DNA of 64,000 bases. Source: Spirochaetota bacterium (lineage in GTDB: Bacteria > Spirochaetota > UBA4802 > JAFGJZ01). The stretch spans positions 62,001 through 126,000 of the forward strand of contig JAQIBV010000008.1 of NCBI GenBank assembly GCA_027858855.1. The letters are read 5' to 3'. This document shows, piece by piece, positions 25,041-34,288 of this stretch (position 1 is the stretch's first letter; every line of letters starts with the position of its first letter). The translations under genes and the position numbers were made by a program. Under the pieces are notes generated by a model. That model made no database searches and was not told where the DNA came from. It worked only from the letters and a program-made list of their open reading frames with translations.

Positions 25041-25447
25041 GTATGATAAAATTGACTCCCAGATACACAAAAAAAGGTGGAATAGATCTTACAGCGTTGA
25101 TTGATCTGGTTTTCCTGCTGGTTGTTTTCTTCATGGTCTCGTCCAGTCTTGGTAAAACTTCTTCTATTCATGTCACGGTGCCTTTTGCAAAAAATAGTGG
25201 AGAATCACAAAGCGCTTCAGCTATTATTACGGTGGACAGTGATAATAAGATATTTCTGAATGATAGTCCTGTTAATGAAGAACAGCTTGAACAGGTCTTT
25301 AGTGATAATCTTGAACGTCTCCAGAAAGATACAGTCCTAATTCGTGGTGATGAGTCTTCTGACTATGGAGTAATTATCCGTATTATGGACTCGTTGAGTT
25401 CTGTTGGAATTAATGATTTCACCTTTTCCACATCCGTGCTTAAATAG
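25037..25447 (+). CDS. ExbD/TolR-type protein
   Basis: The 136-residue protein has a short cytoplasmic start (MIKLTPRYTKKGGIDLTALIDLVF), a single TM helix with the conserved membrane Asp in DLTALIDLVFLL, and a periplasmic domain. This is the stator partner of the ExbB/TolQ protein encoded upstream. Translation is coupled (ATGA-type overlap at 25037-25040). Confidence 0.88.
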   Translation: MSMIKLTPRYTKKGGIDLTALIDLVFLLVVFFMVSSSLGKTSSIHVTVPFAKNSGESQSASAIITVDSDNKIFLNDSPVNEEQLEQVFSDNLERLQKDTVLIRGDESSDYGVIIRIMDSLSSVGINDFTFSTSVLK

Positions 25448-25464
25448 AGCCAAACCATAAATTC

Positions 25465-25491
25465 TTGACAGTAGAGTCTAATAAATATATC
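25465..25491 (+). promoter_or_regulatory. Possible promoter of bamA
   Basis: TTGACA at 25465-25470 lies 126 bp before the chosen bamA start, with TATATC at 25486-25491 as a -10 candidate (15-bp spacer, short). If real, bamA has its own promoter as well as read-through from exbD. Confidence 0.4.
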
Positions 25492-25590
25492 AGGCATAGT
25501 AGTGTCCTGTCCGGTTTTTATACCGAGTGTAACAAGATTGCGTATAATAACTCAGGACTAATATCGCTTATAAGGTTTCCTGTGGTACTA

Positions 25591-28254
25591 ATGAAAAAAA
25601 AACCGGCTCTATTTCTAAATATACTTCTACTTCTGTTTATTCTTTTCTCTATGGATAAACCACTCCATTCACAGGCTCCGATGCCTTCCCGCTTCAAAGG
25701 TAAAACCATTGTTCGAGTCGATTTTATTGGAAAGAAGCGACTTACTGATGGAAAAGAAGAGGATATTGCAATCCGTAATCTTGATCAAAGCGACCTGGAA
25801 GCTTATGTTTTAACTGAAAAAGGGTATCCACTTGATCCGGAAGTGATTACAGCTGATATTAATGCCTTGTTCAAGGAGGCCGATCTGCTGGATGTTCGAG
25901 CCGAAGTGACTGAATTTGGTGCGGGAGTCGCAGTCAGGTTTATAGTCATAGAACGTCCCGTTGTATACCAGATTCTTTTTAAGGGAATGGATGAGATTGC
26001 CGAAACAGACTTTACAGAAGAGATCCCAGTTAAAGTTGGAGAGGCTTATCGAGAACAGCAGATACCAATAGCTGAACAGATTATTCGTGAACGTTATATT
26101 TCAGAAGGCTTCTTTAATGTTGTGGTTACGACCCGAATTGATCATGTTGATGATGAAAAGAATAATGATGTAACAGTTTCTTTCAGAATAGATGAGGGTG
26201 AAGACATAGGTGTTCAAAAAATAACTCTTCTTGGAACACATAAGCTGGGTGATGATAAATTACGTTCTGTTATGGAGACCAAAGAGGAGAGTTTCTTTTC
26301 TGAAAGTCAGTTCAGTGTCGCAACATATGAGGCAGATAAACAGAAAATATTGATAGCCTATCGACAAGAGGGTTATCTTGATGCAGATATAGTCGATGAG
26401 AAGGTAGTTTACGACTGGGTTAATCCGAATAATAAAGAAGAGCGCGGGATTTACATAACATTGCGTATTTCTGAAGGTGAGCGCTACTTTTTTGAAAAGT
26501 ACACTATTGAGGGAAACAGTATACTGTCTACAAAAAGAATAATGGATCTTTTTGAACTGCGTCACAAAGAAGAGACGCCCGTGACTCGCATGACAGATAA
26601 AATAGTCCGCTTTTTTGGCGGTGAAATTGAGAATGATACAGTCTGTAATGATACTCTTTTTCAGATGGATAGGTATAATCTGGCTTTTGAATATGGTAAG
26701 CAGGGGTATCTGTTTACTCGTATTCTTCCTGAAAAGAATATCATTGAGCGAGAAGTCGTAGTAGATGGTAAAAAGGAAATTCGAAAATATGTTCACTATC
26801 ATCTGACTATTGCTGAGGGAACACAATCCTACATAGAAAACATTCTTATTCGTGGAAATGATAAGACTAAAGACCATGTTATAAGACGTGAGGTGCTGTT
26901 TAACGAAAAAGAGCTCTACAACTCGGAAAAGATTCAGACGACTCGCGAAATACTCTTTCGTCTGGGGTATTTTGAAGAGGTTAATATTGATATCAGACCT
27001 GGTAGCAGTGGTGAAAAGGTTAACATAATTATTAGTGTTGTTGAGCAAAATACCGGTACACTTTCACTTGGTGGTGGTTTCAGTTCGGATGTGGGTTTTT
27101 CGGTTTTTGCAAGTGTTGCCGAAAAGAACCTTTTTGGTTATGGGTACAGTGCTGAATTAAAGGTAGAGTATGGTGAGTTTAACAAGTCGGCTACGATAAC
27201 CTTCACTGACCCATGGTTAACTACTATTAATGATAATCCTGTGTCGTTGACTGCCTCTATATTCTATTCTTTGCAGAAAATTAGAACTGTATCTATTTTC
27301 CCAGACACATCAGAAGATGAAAGAGCCTATTATGAGAAGCAGACTCTGGGTTACTCTTTGGGGCTGGGGTATCGATTCTGGATATATCATTCGGTTGGAA
27401 CAATATGGTCGCATTCATTCAAGACTGTAATTAACCCGTCGGGAAATGCCTCTGAAGAGGTCATGCGGCTTGAAGAGATCGGACTACAGGAAAAACGAAA
27501 ACTGACTCTGTATACATCATACAATTCGACAGATAGTTATATGAATCCGACTAAGGGACTTTCCGCATATATGGGAGTATCGATGGTCGGTGGGGTTCTG
27601 TTGTGGGGTGATGATCACTTTGTAAAAGTTTCACCAAAAATAGAGTGGTTCAAGAGTCCTTTTACTTTACCATATTTGAAAGACTATCCCTGTGTCATTC
27701 AGTTGAGGGCAAATGCACATTTTATGATGCCTCCGGTTGGAGATTCGATTATTGCTAGAAGTCAGCCGGCAAATGAAAATCCTTGGATCGAGTCAGAGGA
27801 CAGGCTTTTCCTAGGTGGACCCGAGACTCTACGAATTTGGGACTATTATGATAAGGATTTACCTCTTTCCTGGCGAAACCGTCTTTTTCATCAGATTACT
27901 TATGGCGCGGAATTCCGGGTACCTGTTCATCCACAATATTTCTGGGTAGCGCTCTTTTTTGATTCTGGGGCTTTATATTCGGATCAATACTGGGATGATT
28001 ATTCGGAATATTCTGATGATATATATGTTGATAAAGATAACGGTGACGTTGTAGATATCCGAGATATACATACTGTTAATCCTTTGAAATATTTCCGTTA
28101 CTCATATGGTTTTGGTTTTAGGGTTCAGATCCCCATGTTGCCGATGCGTTTCTGGTTTGGTAAAAAAGCTCTATGGGAAGGGCTTACTGAAGGTGGACTT
28201 AAACCTTTAGACGGATTTGAATTTCAGCTACAGTTAGGAGATATACGCTACTAA
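25591..28254 (+). CDS. bamA: Outer-membrane protein assembly factor BamA
   Basis: About 887 residues. The start MKKKPALFLNILLLLFILFS is a signal peptide; an in-frame extension upstream is open but has no start at a ribosome site and crosses a TTGACA promoter-like box. Five POTRA-like repeats follow (for example IVRVDFIGKKRLTDGK and FFEKYTIEGNSILSTK, IENILIRGNDKTKDHVIRRE), then a 16-strand barrel (GTLSLGGGFSSDVGFSVF) ending in the aromatic FQLQLGDIRY. It inserts outer-membrane proteins. Its neighbour is a Skp/OmpH-like lipoprotein, as in many genomes. Confidence 0.95.
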   Translation: MKKKPALFLNILLLLFILFSMDKPLHSQAPMPSRFKGKTIVRVDFIGKKRLTDGKEEDIAIRNLDQSDLEAYVLTEKGYPLDPEVITADINALFKEADLLDVRAEVTEFGAGVAVRFIVIERPVVYQILFKGMDEIAETDFTEEIPVKVGEAYREQQIPIAEQIIRERYISEGFFNVVVTTRIDHVDDEKNNDVTVSFRIDEGEDIGVQKITLLGTHKLGDDKLRSVMETKEESFFSESQFSVATYEADKQKILIAYRQEGYLDADIVDEKVVYDWVNPNNKEERGIYITLRISEGERYFFEKYTIEGNSILSTKRIMDLFELRHKEETPVTRMTDKIVRFFGGEIENDTVCNDTLFQMDRYNLAFEYGKQGYLFTRILPEKNIIEREVVVDGKKEIRKYVHYHLTIAEGTQSYIENILIRGNDKTKDHVIRREVLFNEKELYNSEKIQTTREILFRLGYFEEVNIDIRPGSSGEKVNIIISVVEQNTGTLSLGGGFSSDVGFSVFASVAEKNLFGYGYSAELKVEYGEFNKSATITFTDPWLTTINDNPVSLTASIFYSLQKIRTVSIFPDTSEDERAYYEKQTLGYSLGLGYRFWIYHSVGTIWSHSFKTVINPSGNASEEVMRLEEIGLQEKRKLTLYTSYNSTDSYMNPTKGLSAYMGVSMVGGVLLWGDDHFVKVSPKIEWFKSPFTLPYLKDYPCVIQLRANAHFMMPPVGDSIIARSQPANENPWIESEDRLFLGGPETLRIWDYYDKDLPLSWRNRLFHQITYGAEFRVPVHPQYFWVALFFDSGALYSDQYWDDYSEYSDDIYVDKDNGDVVDIRDIHTVNPLKYFRYSYGFGFRVQIPMLPMRFWFGKKALWEGLTEGGLKPLDGFEFQLQLGDIRY

Positions 28255-28311
28255 CTGTATTCTATGCGGTTAGGATTTCATTTTTAAGGTTCGGAGGTAC
28301 GGTAAGGAATT

Positions 28312-28725
28312 ATGCGGCTTAAGCCACGGGTTTATTTATTTTTTCTTCTTTTATTTCTTTTACTGGTGTCGTGTAACGCTTTAAATAGAAAATCTGTAGC
28401 GGGCTTATCAATCGCTTATGTAGACATGAAAAGCCTCTATCTTTACTCAATTGCACATGATCCTGATTTTGTTACATATAGAGATAATGAGGCATTGAGG
28501 GATTTGTCTGATAATAATCTTTCTCCATATCTTCTTGATATTAAGAAATCCGTTTTGGTAAAAATTGATGATGCTATCCGGTATATTGCTGATCAAAACG
28601 GCATTACGGTAGTGCTTGCGAAAGACAGTTCCCTTGTTTATGCCGAAAATAGCCTTGATATAACTCAGTCTGTTATTAATGAGTTGAAGCTTCGTAATAA
28701 TCGCCGGGCAATTCACACCCGTTAA
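28312..28725 (+). CDS. Short Skp/OmpH-like lipoprotein
   Basis: The 137-residue protein has a signal peptide with lipobox (LLLVSC, Cys21). It shares the two ends of the OmpH/Skp fold: an N-terminal strand (LSIAYVDMKSLYLYS) and a C-terminal unit NGITVVLAKDSSLVYAENSL followed by DITQSVINEL. The long coiled-coil arms between these in Skp are missing (about 60 residues instead of about 100), and the protein is lipid-anchored rather than soluble. Its place right after bamA supports a chaperone or BAM-related role. Start follows ggaggtacggtaaggaatt. Confidence 0.7.
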   Translation: MRLKPRVYLFFLLLFLLLVSCNALNRKSVAGLSIAYVDMKSLYLYSIAHDPDFVTYRDNEALRDLSDNNLSPYLLDIKKSVLVKIDDAIRYIADQNGITVVLAKDSSLVYAENSLDITQSVINELKLRNNRRAIHTR

Positions 28726-28797
28726 ATTATTTATTGACATAATAGGACTCGCTAATAGTTTGATAATAATTTTCACATAGCCTATTGGAGGAATACA

Positions 28798-29142
28798 TTG
28801 AATTTTATAGCGTTAGCTCAATCTGCAGGCGGAGCTCCTGCCGGAGGCGGTCTGATTAGTTTTGCACCCTTTCTGTTAATAATTGTAATTTTTTATTTTC
28901 TTATAATTCGTCCGCAGCAAAAGAAGGAAAAAGAGCGTAAAAGAATGATCAATGAACTTAAAACCGGTGATAAGGTTTTAACCATTGGTGGTATGTATGG
29001 TGTAATAACATCTATCAAAGAAGGCAATGATGTTGTTACAGTTAAAGTTTCGGACAATACAAAAGTTGATTTTGTTCGTTCGTCAATACAAAATAAGGTT
29101 CTTCCACCCTCTTTAGATGGTAAAAAGAAGGCAAAAAAGTAA
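28798..29142 (+). CDS. yajC: Sec accessory subunit YajC
   Basis: The 114-residue protein has the YajC pattern: TM helix LISFAPFLLIIVIFYFLIIRP, then PQQKKEKERKRMINELKTGD and VLTIGGMYGVITSIKEG. YajC binds SecDF. The start codon is TTG at 28798, with ggagga seven or eight bases before. It is followed by an unknown membrane protein gene and then secD/secF, the usual order apart from the insertion. Confidence 0.93.
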   Translation: MNFIALAQSAGGAPAGGGLISFAPFLLIIVIFYFLIIRPQQKKEKERKRMINELKTGDKVLTIGGMYGVITSIKEGNDVVTVKVSDNTKVDFVRSSIQNKVLPPSLDGKKKAKK

Positions 29143-29146
29143 TATA

Positions 29147-29740
29147 ATGATCTGTAAACCGTTTCAAATAATTGGAATTGCTGTTCTTCTGGTTTTTGCC
29201 CCTTTGATTGCGCAGGATAGTTCTTCTACGGATGTTGAGGGTGCATTTTCAGAGGATAGTGAGGTCGGAATCGCTGAGACAAGCTCAGCCTCTCCGAAAG
29301 AGGCAGAAGCTGAAAAAGAGGAAGTCGATGCAGTTTTACCTGATGCCGAAACTGCACCTGAACCACTTGCAGAACCTGTCTCTACGCCTAGGCGTACTGG
29401 GCTTCAATTACTTGATATCTCTGATCTGCGTCTCTATGATGCCAGGATTCCCGGTCTGGAAATTAAAGAAAGTGAACAGATTATAGCCGAACTGGATGAG
29501 CCGGAGTTGCAGTCTCTGGCAAACAACAGTGAAGAGACTCCGAAAGTTGCCGGGGATGAAGTTTCCGAAAAGGGCTCTGATGTAAGTGCCGGTTACCACT
29601 CGATGAACAAACTTGTTAAGCTCTGGTTTCCGCGCGCGTTGATTATACTGTTGCTGATTATTCTTATAATGCTTTACAATACAAAATCAAAGAAAAGACG
29701 CAGAAGGGTTTTTCGAAAAATACCTTCAAAACGACGTTAA
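29147..29740 (+). CDS. Unknown membrane protein inside the yajC-secD operon
   Basis: About 197 residues. MICKPFQIIGIAVLLVFAPLIAQ is a signal peptide. The next 125 residues are acidic and rich in Ala, Glu, Ser and Pro, with a conserved-looking core LQLLDISDLRLYDARIPGLE. One TM helix (ALIILLLIILIMLYN) sits near the C-terminus, followed by a very basic tail (KSKKRRRRVFRKIPSKRR). So the bulk should be periplasmic, with a cytoplasmic positive anchor. I do not recognise a family. Its fixed place between yajC (4 bp) and secD (16 bp) suggests work with SecDF-YajC. Confidence 0.75.
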   Translation: MICKPFQIIGIAVLLVFAPLIAQDSSSTDVEGAFSEDSEVGIAETSSASPKEAEAEKEEVDAVLPDAETAPEPLAEPVSTPRRTGLQLLDISDLRLYDARIPGLEIKESEQIIAELDEPELQSLANNSEETPKVAGDEVSEKGSDVSAGYHSMNKLVKLWFPRALIILLLIILIMLYNTKSKKRRRRVFRKIPSKRR

Positions 29741-29756
29741 TAATTAAGAGGCTTAC

Positions 29757-31403
29757 ATGATTAAGGGTTTTAGAGGAAGATTTATATTAATTCTGTTTAT
29801 ATCTGTTTTTTCCGTTCTGCTTGTTTTGCCTACTTTTGGTGAAAAGACACTTAAGCTGACGGTTGTTGACGGAGAGATAGAGCGTGCAAAGAAAGAACTT
29901 GCATCACGTTTTTCTGATGAATCATACACATATGATTATGACGGAAATACTATCTATATGAAAGGCTATTCGTTAACCCACGCGGTTATGAATGAAGTCA
30001 AAATGAAATTTGATTATGTGTCAGAAGCTGACTTTGTTCCGCATTGGGCGGAGAAGTATCTGCTTGCAAGTAAGGTAAAGCTTGGCCTTGACCTTCAGGG
30101 TGGTATGAACCTGGTTATTCAAGCAGATTACAAAAAGATGGAAGAGAAGATCGGACGCAAGCTCGATGAAGAAGACAAAAAGAGGATTACATCTCAGGCG
30201 ATAGAGAAGATCAATAGCCGGATTAACCTTTTCGGTGTTTCCGAGTCGGTTGTACGTCCAAAAGGAACTGATGCAATTGAGCTTCAGCTTCCAGGTGTCA
30301 GTGATCCTCAGACCGTAAAAAACACTATCGGTAATACCGGACAGGTGGAATATCATATTGTTGATGATGAGTGGTCGGCAAAGGTCGGAGATTATTATAA
30401 AGCCAACAAAGTAGATCTTCCGAATGATCGTTTCAAATTGCGAGATATATCGAAAGAGATTGCTGAAGAGATTGCTCTTCCGGAAAATCTTGAAATTTAC
30501 TACCATTATAACAGACAGGAAGATGGAAAATTGTATCCGGCGTATCCTGTGGCATTGCATAAGACAATCAGTATGTCCGGTGATGATATAAAAAACGCGA
30601 CAATTGGTCAGGATCAATTCCAAAAACCGGCCGTGTCGTTTACTCTTACTGAAAAAGGTGCGGAGAAGTTTGCCCGTGTGACCGGTGAAAACAAAGGCAA
30701 ACGATTGGCAATACTTATTGACGAGCAGGTCAGAAGTGCTCCTCAGATTAACGATCGAATTGTTGGTGGCCAGGCTCAGATTACTGGTGATTTTACATAT
30801 GAAGAGTGTGAAGTGCTTGCTAATATAATTGAAGAGGGTGCACTTCCCGTAGAGCTCATGTTCGTTGAAGAGCGAACAGTTGGCCCATCACTGGGGCAAG
30901 ACTCGATTAACGCTGGTTTTAAGGCTATCATAATCGGTCTTGCCGGAATAATGATCTTTATGCTTATCTATTATAAGCTTTCAGGTTTTGTTGCAAATCT
31001 TTGTCTTATTCTGAATATGCTTTTTCTGATGGCAATTTTTTCTTGGATAAAGGCAACATTGACTCTTCCAGGTATTGCCGGTCTGATTTTAACGGTTGGT
31101 ATGTCGGTAGATGCCAACGTCATTATTTATGAGCGAATCAAAGAAGAGATAAAAAGGGGAAAGAGTCCCCGTGTTGCGGTTTCCAATGGTTTTGGACGTG
31201 CATTCTGGACAATTTTTGATGCAAACCTTACAACTCTTATTGCAGCATTCATTCTTTCTCAGGTAGGAACAGGGCCGATAAAAGGTTTTGCTGTTACTCT
31301 TGCGTTCGGTATTGTTTGTAGTATGTTTGCATCACTATATGTTTCCCGTTTTATCTTTGAGTTTATTACTGCAAAGACGGATATCAAGAAACTTAGTATT
31401 TGA
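29757..31403 (+). CDS. secD: Protein translocase subunit SecD
   Basis: The 548-residue protein is SecD: N-terminal TM, P1 head (KVKLGLDLQGGMNLVIQ, RINLFGVSESVVRPKG, DAIELQLPGV), then ILIDEQVRSAPQINDRI and GGQAQITGDFTYEE, and five TM helices including the RND motif VGMSVDANVIIYERIKEE (Asp in TM4). With SecF it uses proton flow to pull exported proteins through. Confidence 0.96.
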   Translation: MIKGFRGRFILILFISVFSVLLVLPTFGEKTLKLTVVDGEIERAKKELASRFSDESYTYDYDGNTIYMKGYSLTHAVMNEVKMKFDYVSEADFVPHWAEKYLLASKVKLGLDLQGGMNLVIQADYKKMEEKIGRKLDEEDKKRITSQAIEKINSRINLFGVSESVVRPKGTDAIELQLPGVSDPQTVKNTIGNTGQVEYHIVDDEWSAKVGDYYKANKVDLPNDRFKLRDISKEIAEEIALPENLEIYYHYNRQEDGKLYPAYPVALHKTISMSGDDIKNATIGQDQFQKPAVSFTLTEKGAEKFARVTGENKGKRLAILIDEQVRSAPQINDRIVGGQAQITGDFTYEECEVLANIIEEGALPVELMFVEERTVGPSLGQDSINAGFKAIIIGLAGIMIFMLIYYKLSGFVANLCLILNMLFLMAIFSWIKATLTLPGIAGLILTVGMSVDANVIIYERIKEEIKRGKSPRVAVSNGFGRAFWTIFDANLTTLIAAFILSQVGTGPIKGFAVTLAFGIVCSMFASLYVSRFIFEFITAKTDIKKLSI

Positions 31404-31472
31404 TATATTATCTGAATATGCCTTTTCGTGATCCCGAGAGAAGGCTCATTCAACTTACATAAGGAGATTACT

Positions 31473-32369
31473 TTGAAGCAAAAAATATTACCTTTCTTAC
31501 GGTTTAAATATGTTGCCTACGCTGTTTCTGTTTCTCTGTTTGCTCTTTTCCTTGCCATTACTATACCGCAGGGAGGATTAAACTGGGGTATAGATTTTGT
31601 TGGTGGAGTCAAGGTCAGGGCACAATTTGATAGTGGAGTTTCCGTATCGGATGTAAGATCGTCGTTACAGGATGGCGGACTGAATGTTTCGGTACAGACA
31701 ATTGGAAGTGAAGAGACAAATGAGTTGGTTATTTCGACCAAGTTACTTGCAGGTTCCGAGGATACAGAAGAAACCTATAATCTTTTATGGGGCACTTTGA
31801 AATCAGATTTCCCTACAGTAGTTCAACTTTCGAATGATTCTGTTGGTCCTACCATCGGAGATTATCTGAAAAAATCGGCTTTGAAGCTGGTTATTATTGC
31901 AATGGCTTTGATGATGATCTATCTGTCATTTCGTTTTGAATTAAAGTATGCAATCGGAGCAATGGCCGCACTTGTCCATGACCTTACGCTTGCTGTTCTC
32001 TTTTGCGGTATGATGAATGTAGAGATCAATGTTCAGGTTATTGCAGCTCTTTTAACTATATTTGGTTATTCAGTGAATGACACAATTGTAATATTTGACC
32101 GTATACGTGAAAATGCTGAGAATGAGACTTCACCTATTTTTGCTGATGTAATAAACATAGGAATCAGTCAGTCGATCAGCCGTACATTATTGACATCTTT
32201 AACAACTCTTTTTGCGGTAATGTCTCTTTATCTGATTGGTGGAGATACAATAAATGATTTCGCACTTATTCTTCTTTTTGGAATTTTTGTGGGAACTTAC
32301 TCTTCTATCTATGTCGCTTCGCCAGTAGTATTAGCGCTTACTCATCTTTTTGATAAAAAGAAAAGGTAG
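31473..32369 (+). CDS. secF: Protein translocase subunit SecF
   Basis: About 298 residues, with six TM helices. The motif GLNWGIDFVGGVKVRAQF opens the periplasmic domain, and IFGYSVNDTIVIFDRIRENAEN carries the conserved TM4 Asp and Arg pair. I start at the TTG at 31473, which has aaggagatt six bases before it; a longer GTG frame at 31428 has no comparable site. SecD precedes it and ribD follows after 11 bp. Confidence 0.94.
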   Translation: MKQKILPFLRFKYVAYAVSVSLFALFLAITIPQGGLNWGIDFVGGVKVRAQFDSGVSVSDVRSSLQDGGLNVSVQTIGSEETNELVISTKLLAGSEDTEETYNLLWGTLKSDFPTVVQLSNDSVGPTIGDYLKKSALKLVIIAMALMMIYLSFRFELKYAIGAMAALVHDLTLAVLFCGMMNVEINVQVIAALLTIFGYSVNDTIVIFDRIRENAENETSPIFADVINIGISQSISRTLLTSLTTLFAVMSLYLIGGDTINDFALILLFGIFVGTYSSIYVASPVVLALTHLFDKKKR

Positions 32370-32380
32370 GTATATATCAT

Positions 32381-33532
32381 TTGGACTATGATACCCGCTT
32401 TATGGAGAAGGCTCTTGAAAAAGCCTTCTCTGTTGTTGGTATAACCTCTCCTAATCCTCCTGTGGGCGCTGTTATCGTTAAGGACAACCGTGTTATAGGT
32501 TGTGGAGCCACTTCTAAATTCGGTGGCAATCATGCCGAGATTAACGCCCTTCAAAACTCTTCCTCTTCAACATCTGGCGCTCATATGTATGTAACTCTTG
32601 AACCCTGCTGTCATTATGGTAAAACCCCACCATGTACCAAAGCTATCATCGAAGCAGGTATTACCAGGGTTGTGATTGGAGTAATAGATCCGAACCCTTT
32701 GGTATGCGGAAGAGGCGTCTCTCAATTAAAAGATGCCGGTATTGATGTCTATATAGATGAAGTTTATCGGGCCTCTTCACAGGAACTATTAATGCCTTTT
32801 CAAACCTATATTGAGAAGAGACGCCCGAGAGTTATTCATAAGGCAGCTATGACGCTTGATGGTTGCACCGCATCTCAAACAGGTGATTCGAAGTGGATTT
32901 CTTCAGCATCATCACGGGCCGTATCACATCGCCTGCGTTCTTTGGTTGATGCTGTAATAATCGGCAAAGGTACTTATCAGGCAGATAATCCCCGCCTGGA
33001 TGTTAGAGAGAATTTAGTTAATCAGGACTCTGTTAGTCGCTTACAAAATGATTCATATCTGTTTTCGCGACTGATAGGTGCTGATTTTATTGTTCAGAAG
33101 CATTCTCCAATGCGTGTGATGGTTGGAATGCCCGATTCGTTCGAAAACAGAGAGTTGTTTTATGATGATAACTATCTGATTGTCTGTACAGAAAGAGCCG
33201 AGCGATGTCGTGTTCCCGAAGAAATTTCTTCTGATAAGGTAATTTCTCTAACAGCTAAGGGGTCGGAATTCATTCACGAACTGTTGCAAATTCTTTACAG
33301 CAGGGGAGTCATGATGGTCATGGTTGAGGGTGGAGCCAGGCTAACTACCTCATTTTTTGAAGCAGATGTTATTGACTCTTTTCTCTATTTTTATGCTCCA
33401 AAAGTTGTCGGAGGAGGGCTTCCACTCTTTTTCGGTGCGGGCAGGAAACTGATTTCCGAATCAAAGCCTGCACATATAAAAGGAATTGCAACTGTGGATA
33501 CAGATATATCAGTATATGGTGACTTAATTTAA
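32381..33532 (+). CDS. ribD: Riboflavin biosynthesis deaminase/reductase RibD
   Basis: The 383-residue bifunctional enzyme has the zinc deaminase (GGNHAEINAL and EPCCHYGKTPPCTKAI) and a C-terminal reductase domain (RPRVIHKAAMTLDGCTA, MVEGGARLTTSF). It makes 5-amino-6-ribitylamino-uracil phosphate in two steps from the GTP-cyclohydrolase II product. The start is a TTG at 32381 (ATG at 32402 is an alternative). No FMN riboswitch is seen upstream: it lies 11 bp after secF. Confidence 0.92.
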   Translation: MDYDTRFMEKALEKAFSVVGITSPNPPVGAVIVKDNRVIGCGATSKFGGNHAEINALQNSSSSTSGAHMYVTLEPCCHYGKTPPCTKAIIEAGITRVVIGVIDPNPLVCGRGVSQLKDAGIDVYIDEVYRASSQELLMPFQTYIEKRRPRVIHKAAMTLDGCTASQTGDSKWISSASSRAVSHRLRSLVDAVIIGKGTYQADNPRLDVRENLVNQDSVSRLQNDSYLFSRLIGADFIVQKHSPMRVMVGMPDSFENRELFYDDNYLIVCTERAERCRVPEEISSDKVISLTAKGSEFIHELLQILYSRGVMMVMVEGGARLTTSFFEADVIDSFLYFYAPKVVGGGLPLFFGAGRKLISESKPAHIKGIATVDTDISVYGDLI

Positions 33533-33611
33533 TAGAAATTTTTTTACTTCCAGTAATTTTGAACAGGGAACAGTTCTCTGTAAATAACATATGTTAAAGA
33601 GGTTAACCCTT

Positions 33612-34250
33612 ATGTTTACCGGAATAATCGAAGAGACGGGCCATATTCGGTCTGTAAAAAAAATGCAGAACGGTTTACATATTACCATTGAAGCTAATTC
33701 TGTTCTTGAAGGTACAGTAATTGGCGATTCCATCTCTGTTGATGGAGTTTGTCAAACGGTGGAATCCTTGCAGAATAAGAGTTTTACTGTATTTACCTCT
33801 CAGATAACTTCGGGGATTTCAACCCTTTCACAGAAATCTCCTGGGGATTGCGTGAATCTTGAACGGGCACTCACACCGGAAAAGCGTATGGGAGGGCATA
33901 TAGTTCAGGGGCATGTTGATGGTGTTGGTACTATTACGGCAATTAATAAACTTCCAAATGGTCATCAGTATCGAATTACATGTCAACCGTCAGAGATTAG
34001 ATATCTGGTAACACGTGGTTCTGTCTGTGTTGATGGAATATCGTTAACCGTTGTTGAGACTTTTGCTAATGGGTTTTTAATTTATCTTATTCCTGAATCT
34101 ATAAAGAACACCTCGTTGGCTGTAAAAAAAAGTGGAGATATGGTTAATATTGAAGTTGATATTATCGCTAAGTATATAGAAAAAATGGCTGGTCTTGAAA
34201 AAAAAGAGGGTATGCAGGAGAAGCTGGAAAGAAATGGATTTCTTAATTAA
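33612..34250 (+). CDS. ribE: Riboflavin synthase alpha subunit
   Basis: About 212 residues, two lumazine-binding repeats: MFTGIIEETGHIRSV at the start and RMGGHIVQGHVDGVGTIT in the middle, with the C-terminal copy of the fold to SIKNTSLAVKK. It dismutates two lumazines to riboflavin. The ATG at 33612, giving the conserved MFTGIIE start, has an agagg site; a longer ATG at 33591 does not fit the family. Only ribD and ribE are here; ribA/B and ribH are not in the window. Confidence 0.92.
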   Translation: MFTGIIEETGHIRSVKKMQNGLHITIEANSVLEGTVIGDSISVDGVCQTVESLQNKSFTVFTSQITSGISTLSQKSPGDCVNLERALTPEKRMGGHIVQGHVDGVGTITAINKLPNGHQYRITCQPSEIRYLVTRGSVCVDGISLTVVETFANGFLIYLIPESIKNTSLAVKKSGDMVNIEVDIIAKYIEKMAGLEKKEGMQEKLERNGFLN

Positions 34251-34288
34251 TTGACAGGTCTATTTGAGATAAATTTTGATGATTTTAG

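Noticed and set aside
25465-25590. N-terminal extension of BamA
   Set aside because: The frame is open, but its start would be the TTG of a TTGACA promoter-like box, and the signal peptide begins only at 25591.
26260-27048. 262-codon open frame on the minus strand inside bamA
   Set aside because: It lies wholly antisense to a clear bamA, has no domain pattern or ribosome site, and is Ile/Asn/Phe-rich as expected for the complement of this AT-rich gene.
30021-30623. 200-codon minus-strand frame inside secD
   Set aside because: Antisense to the conserved secD periplasmic part; composition is typical of a shadow frame.
32370-32380. FMN riboswitch before ribD
   Set aside because: Only 11 bp separate secF and ribD, too short, and no FMN-aptamer motif is seen.
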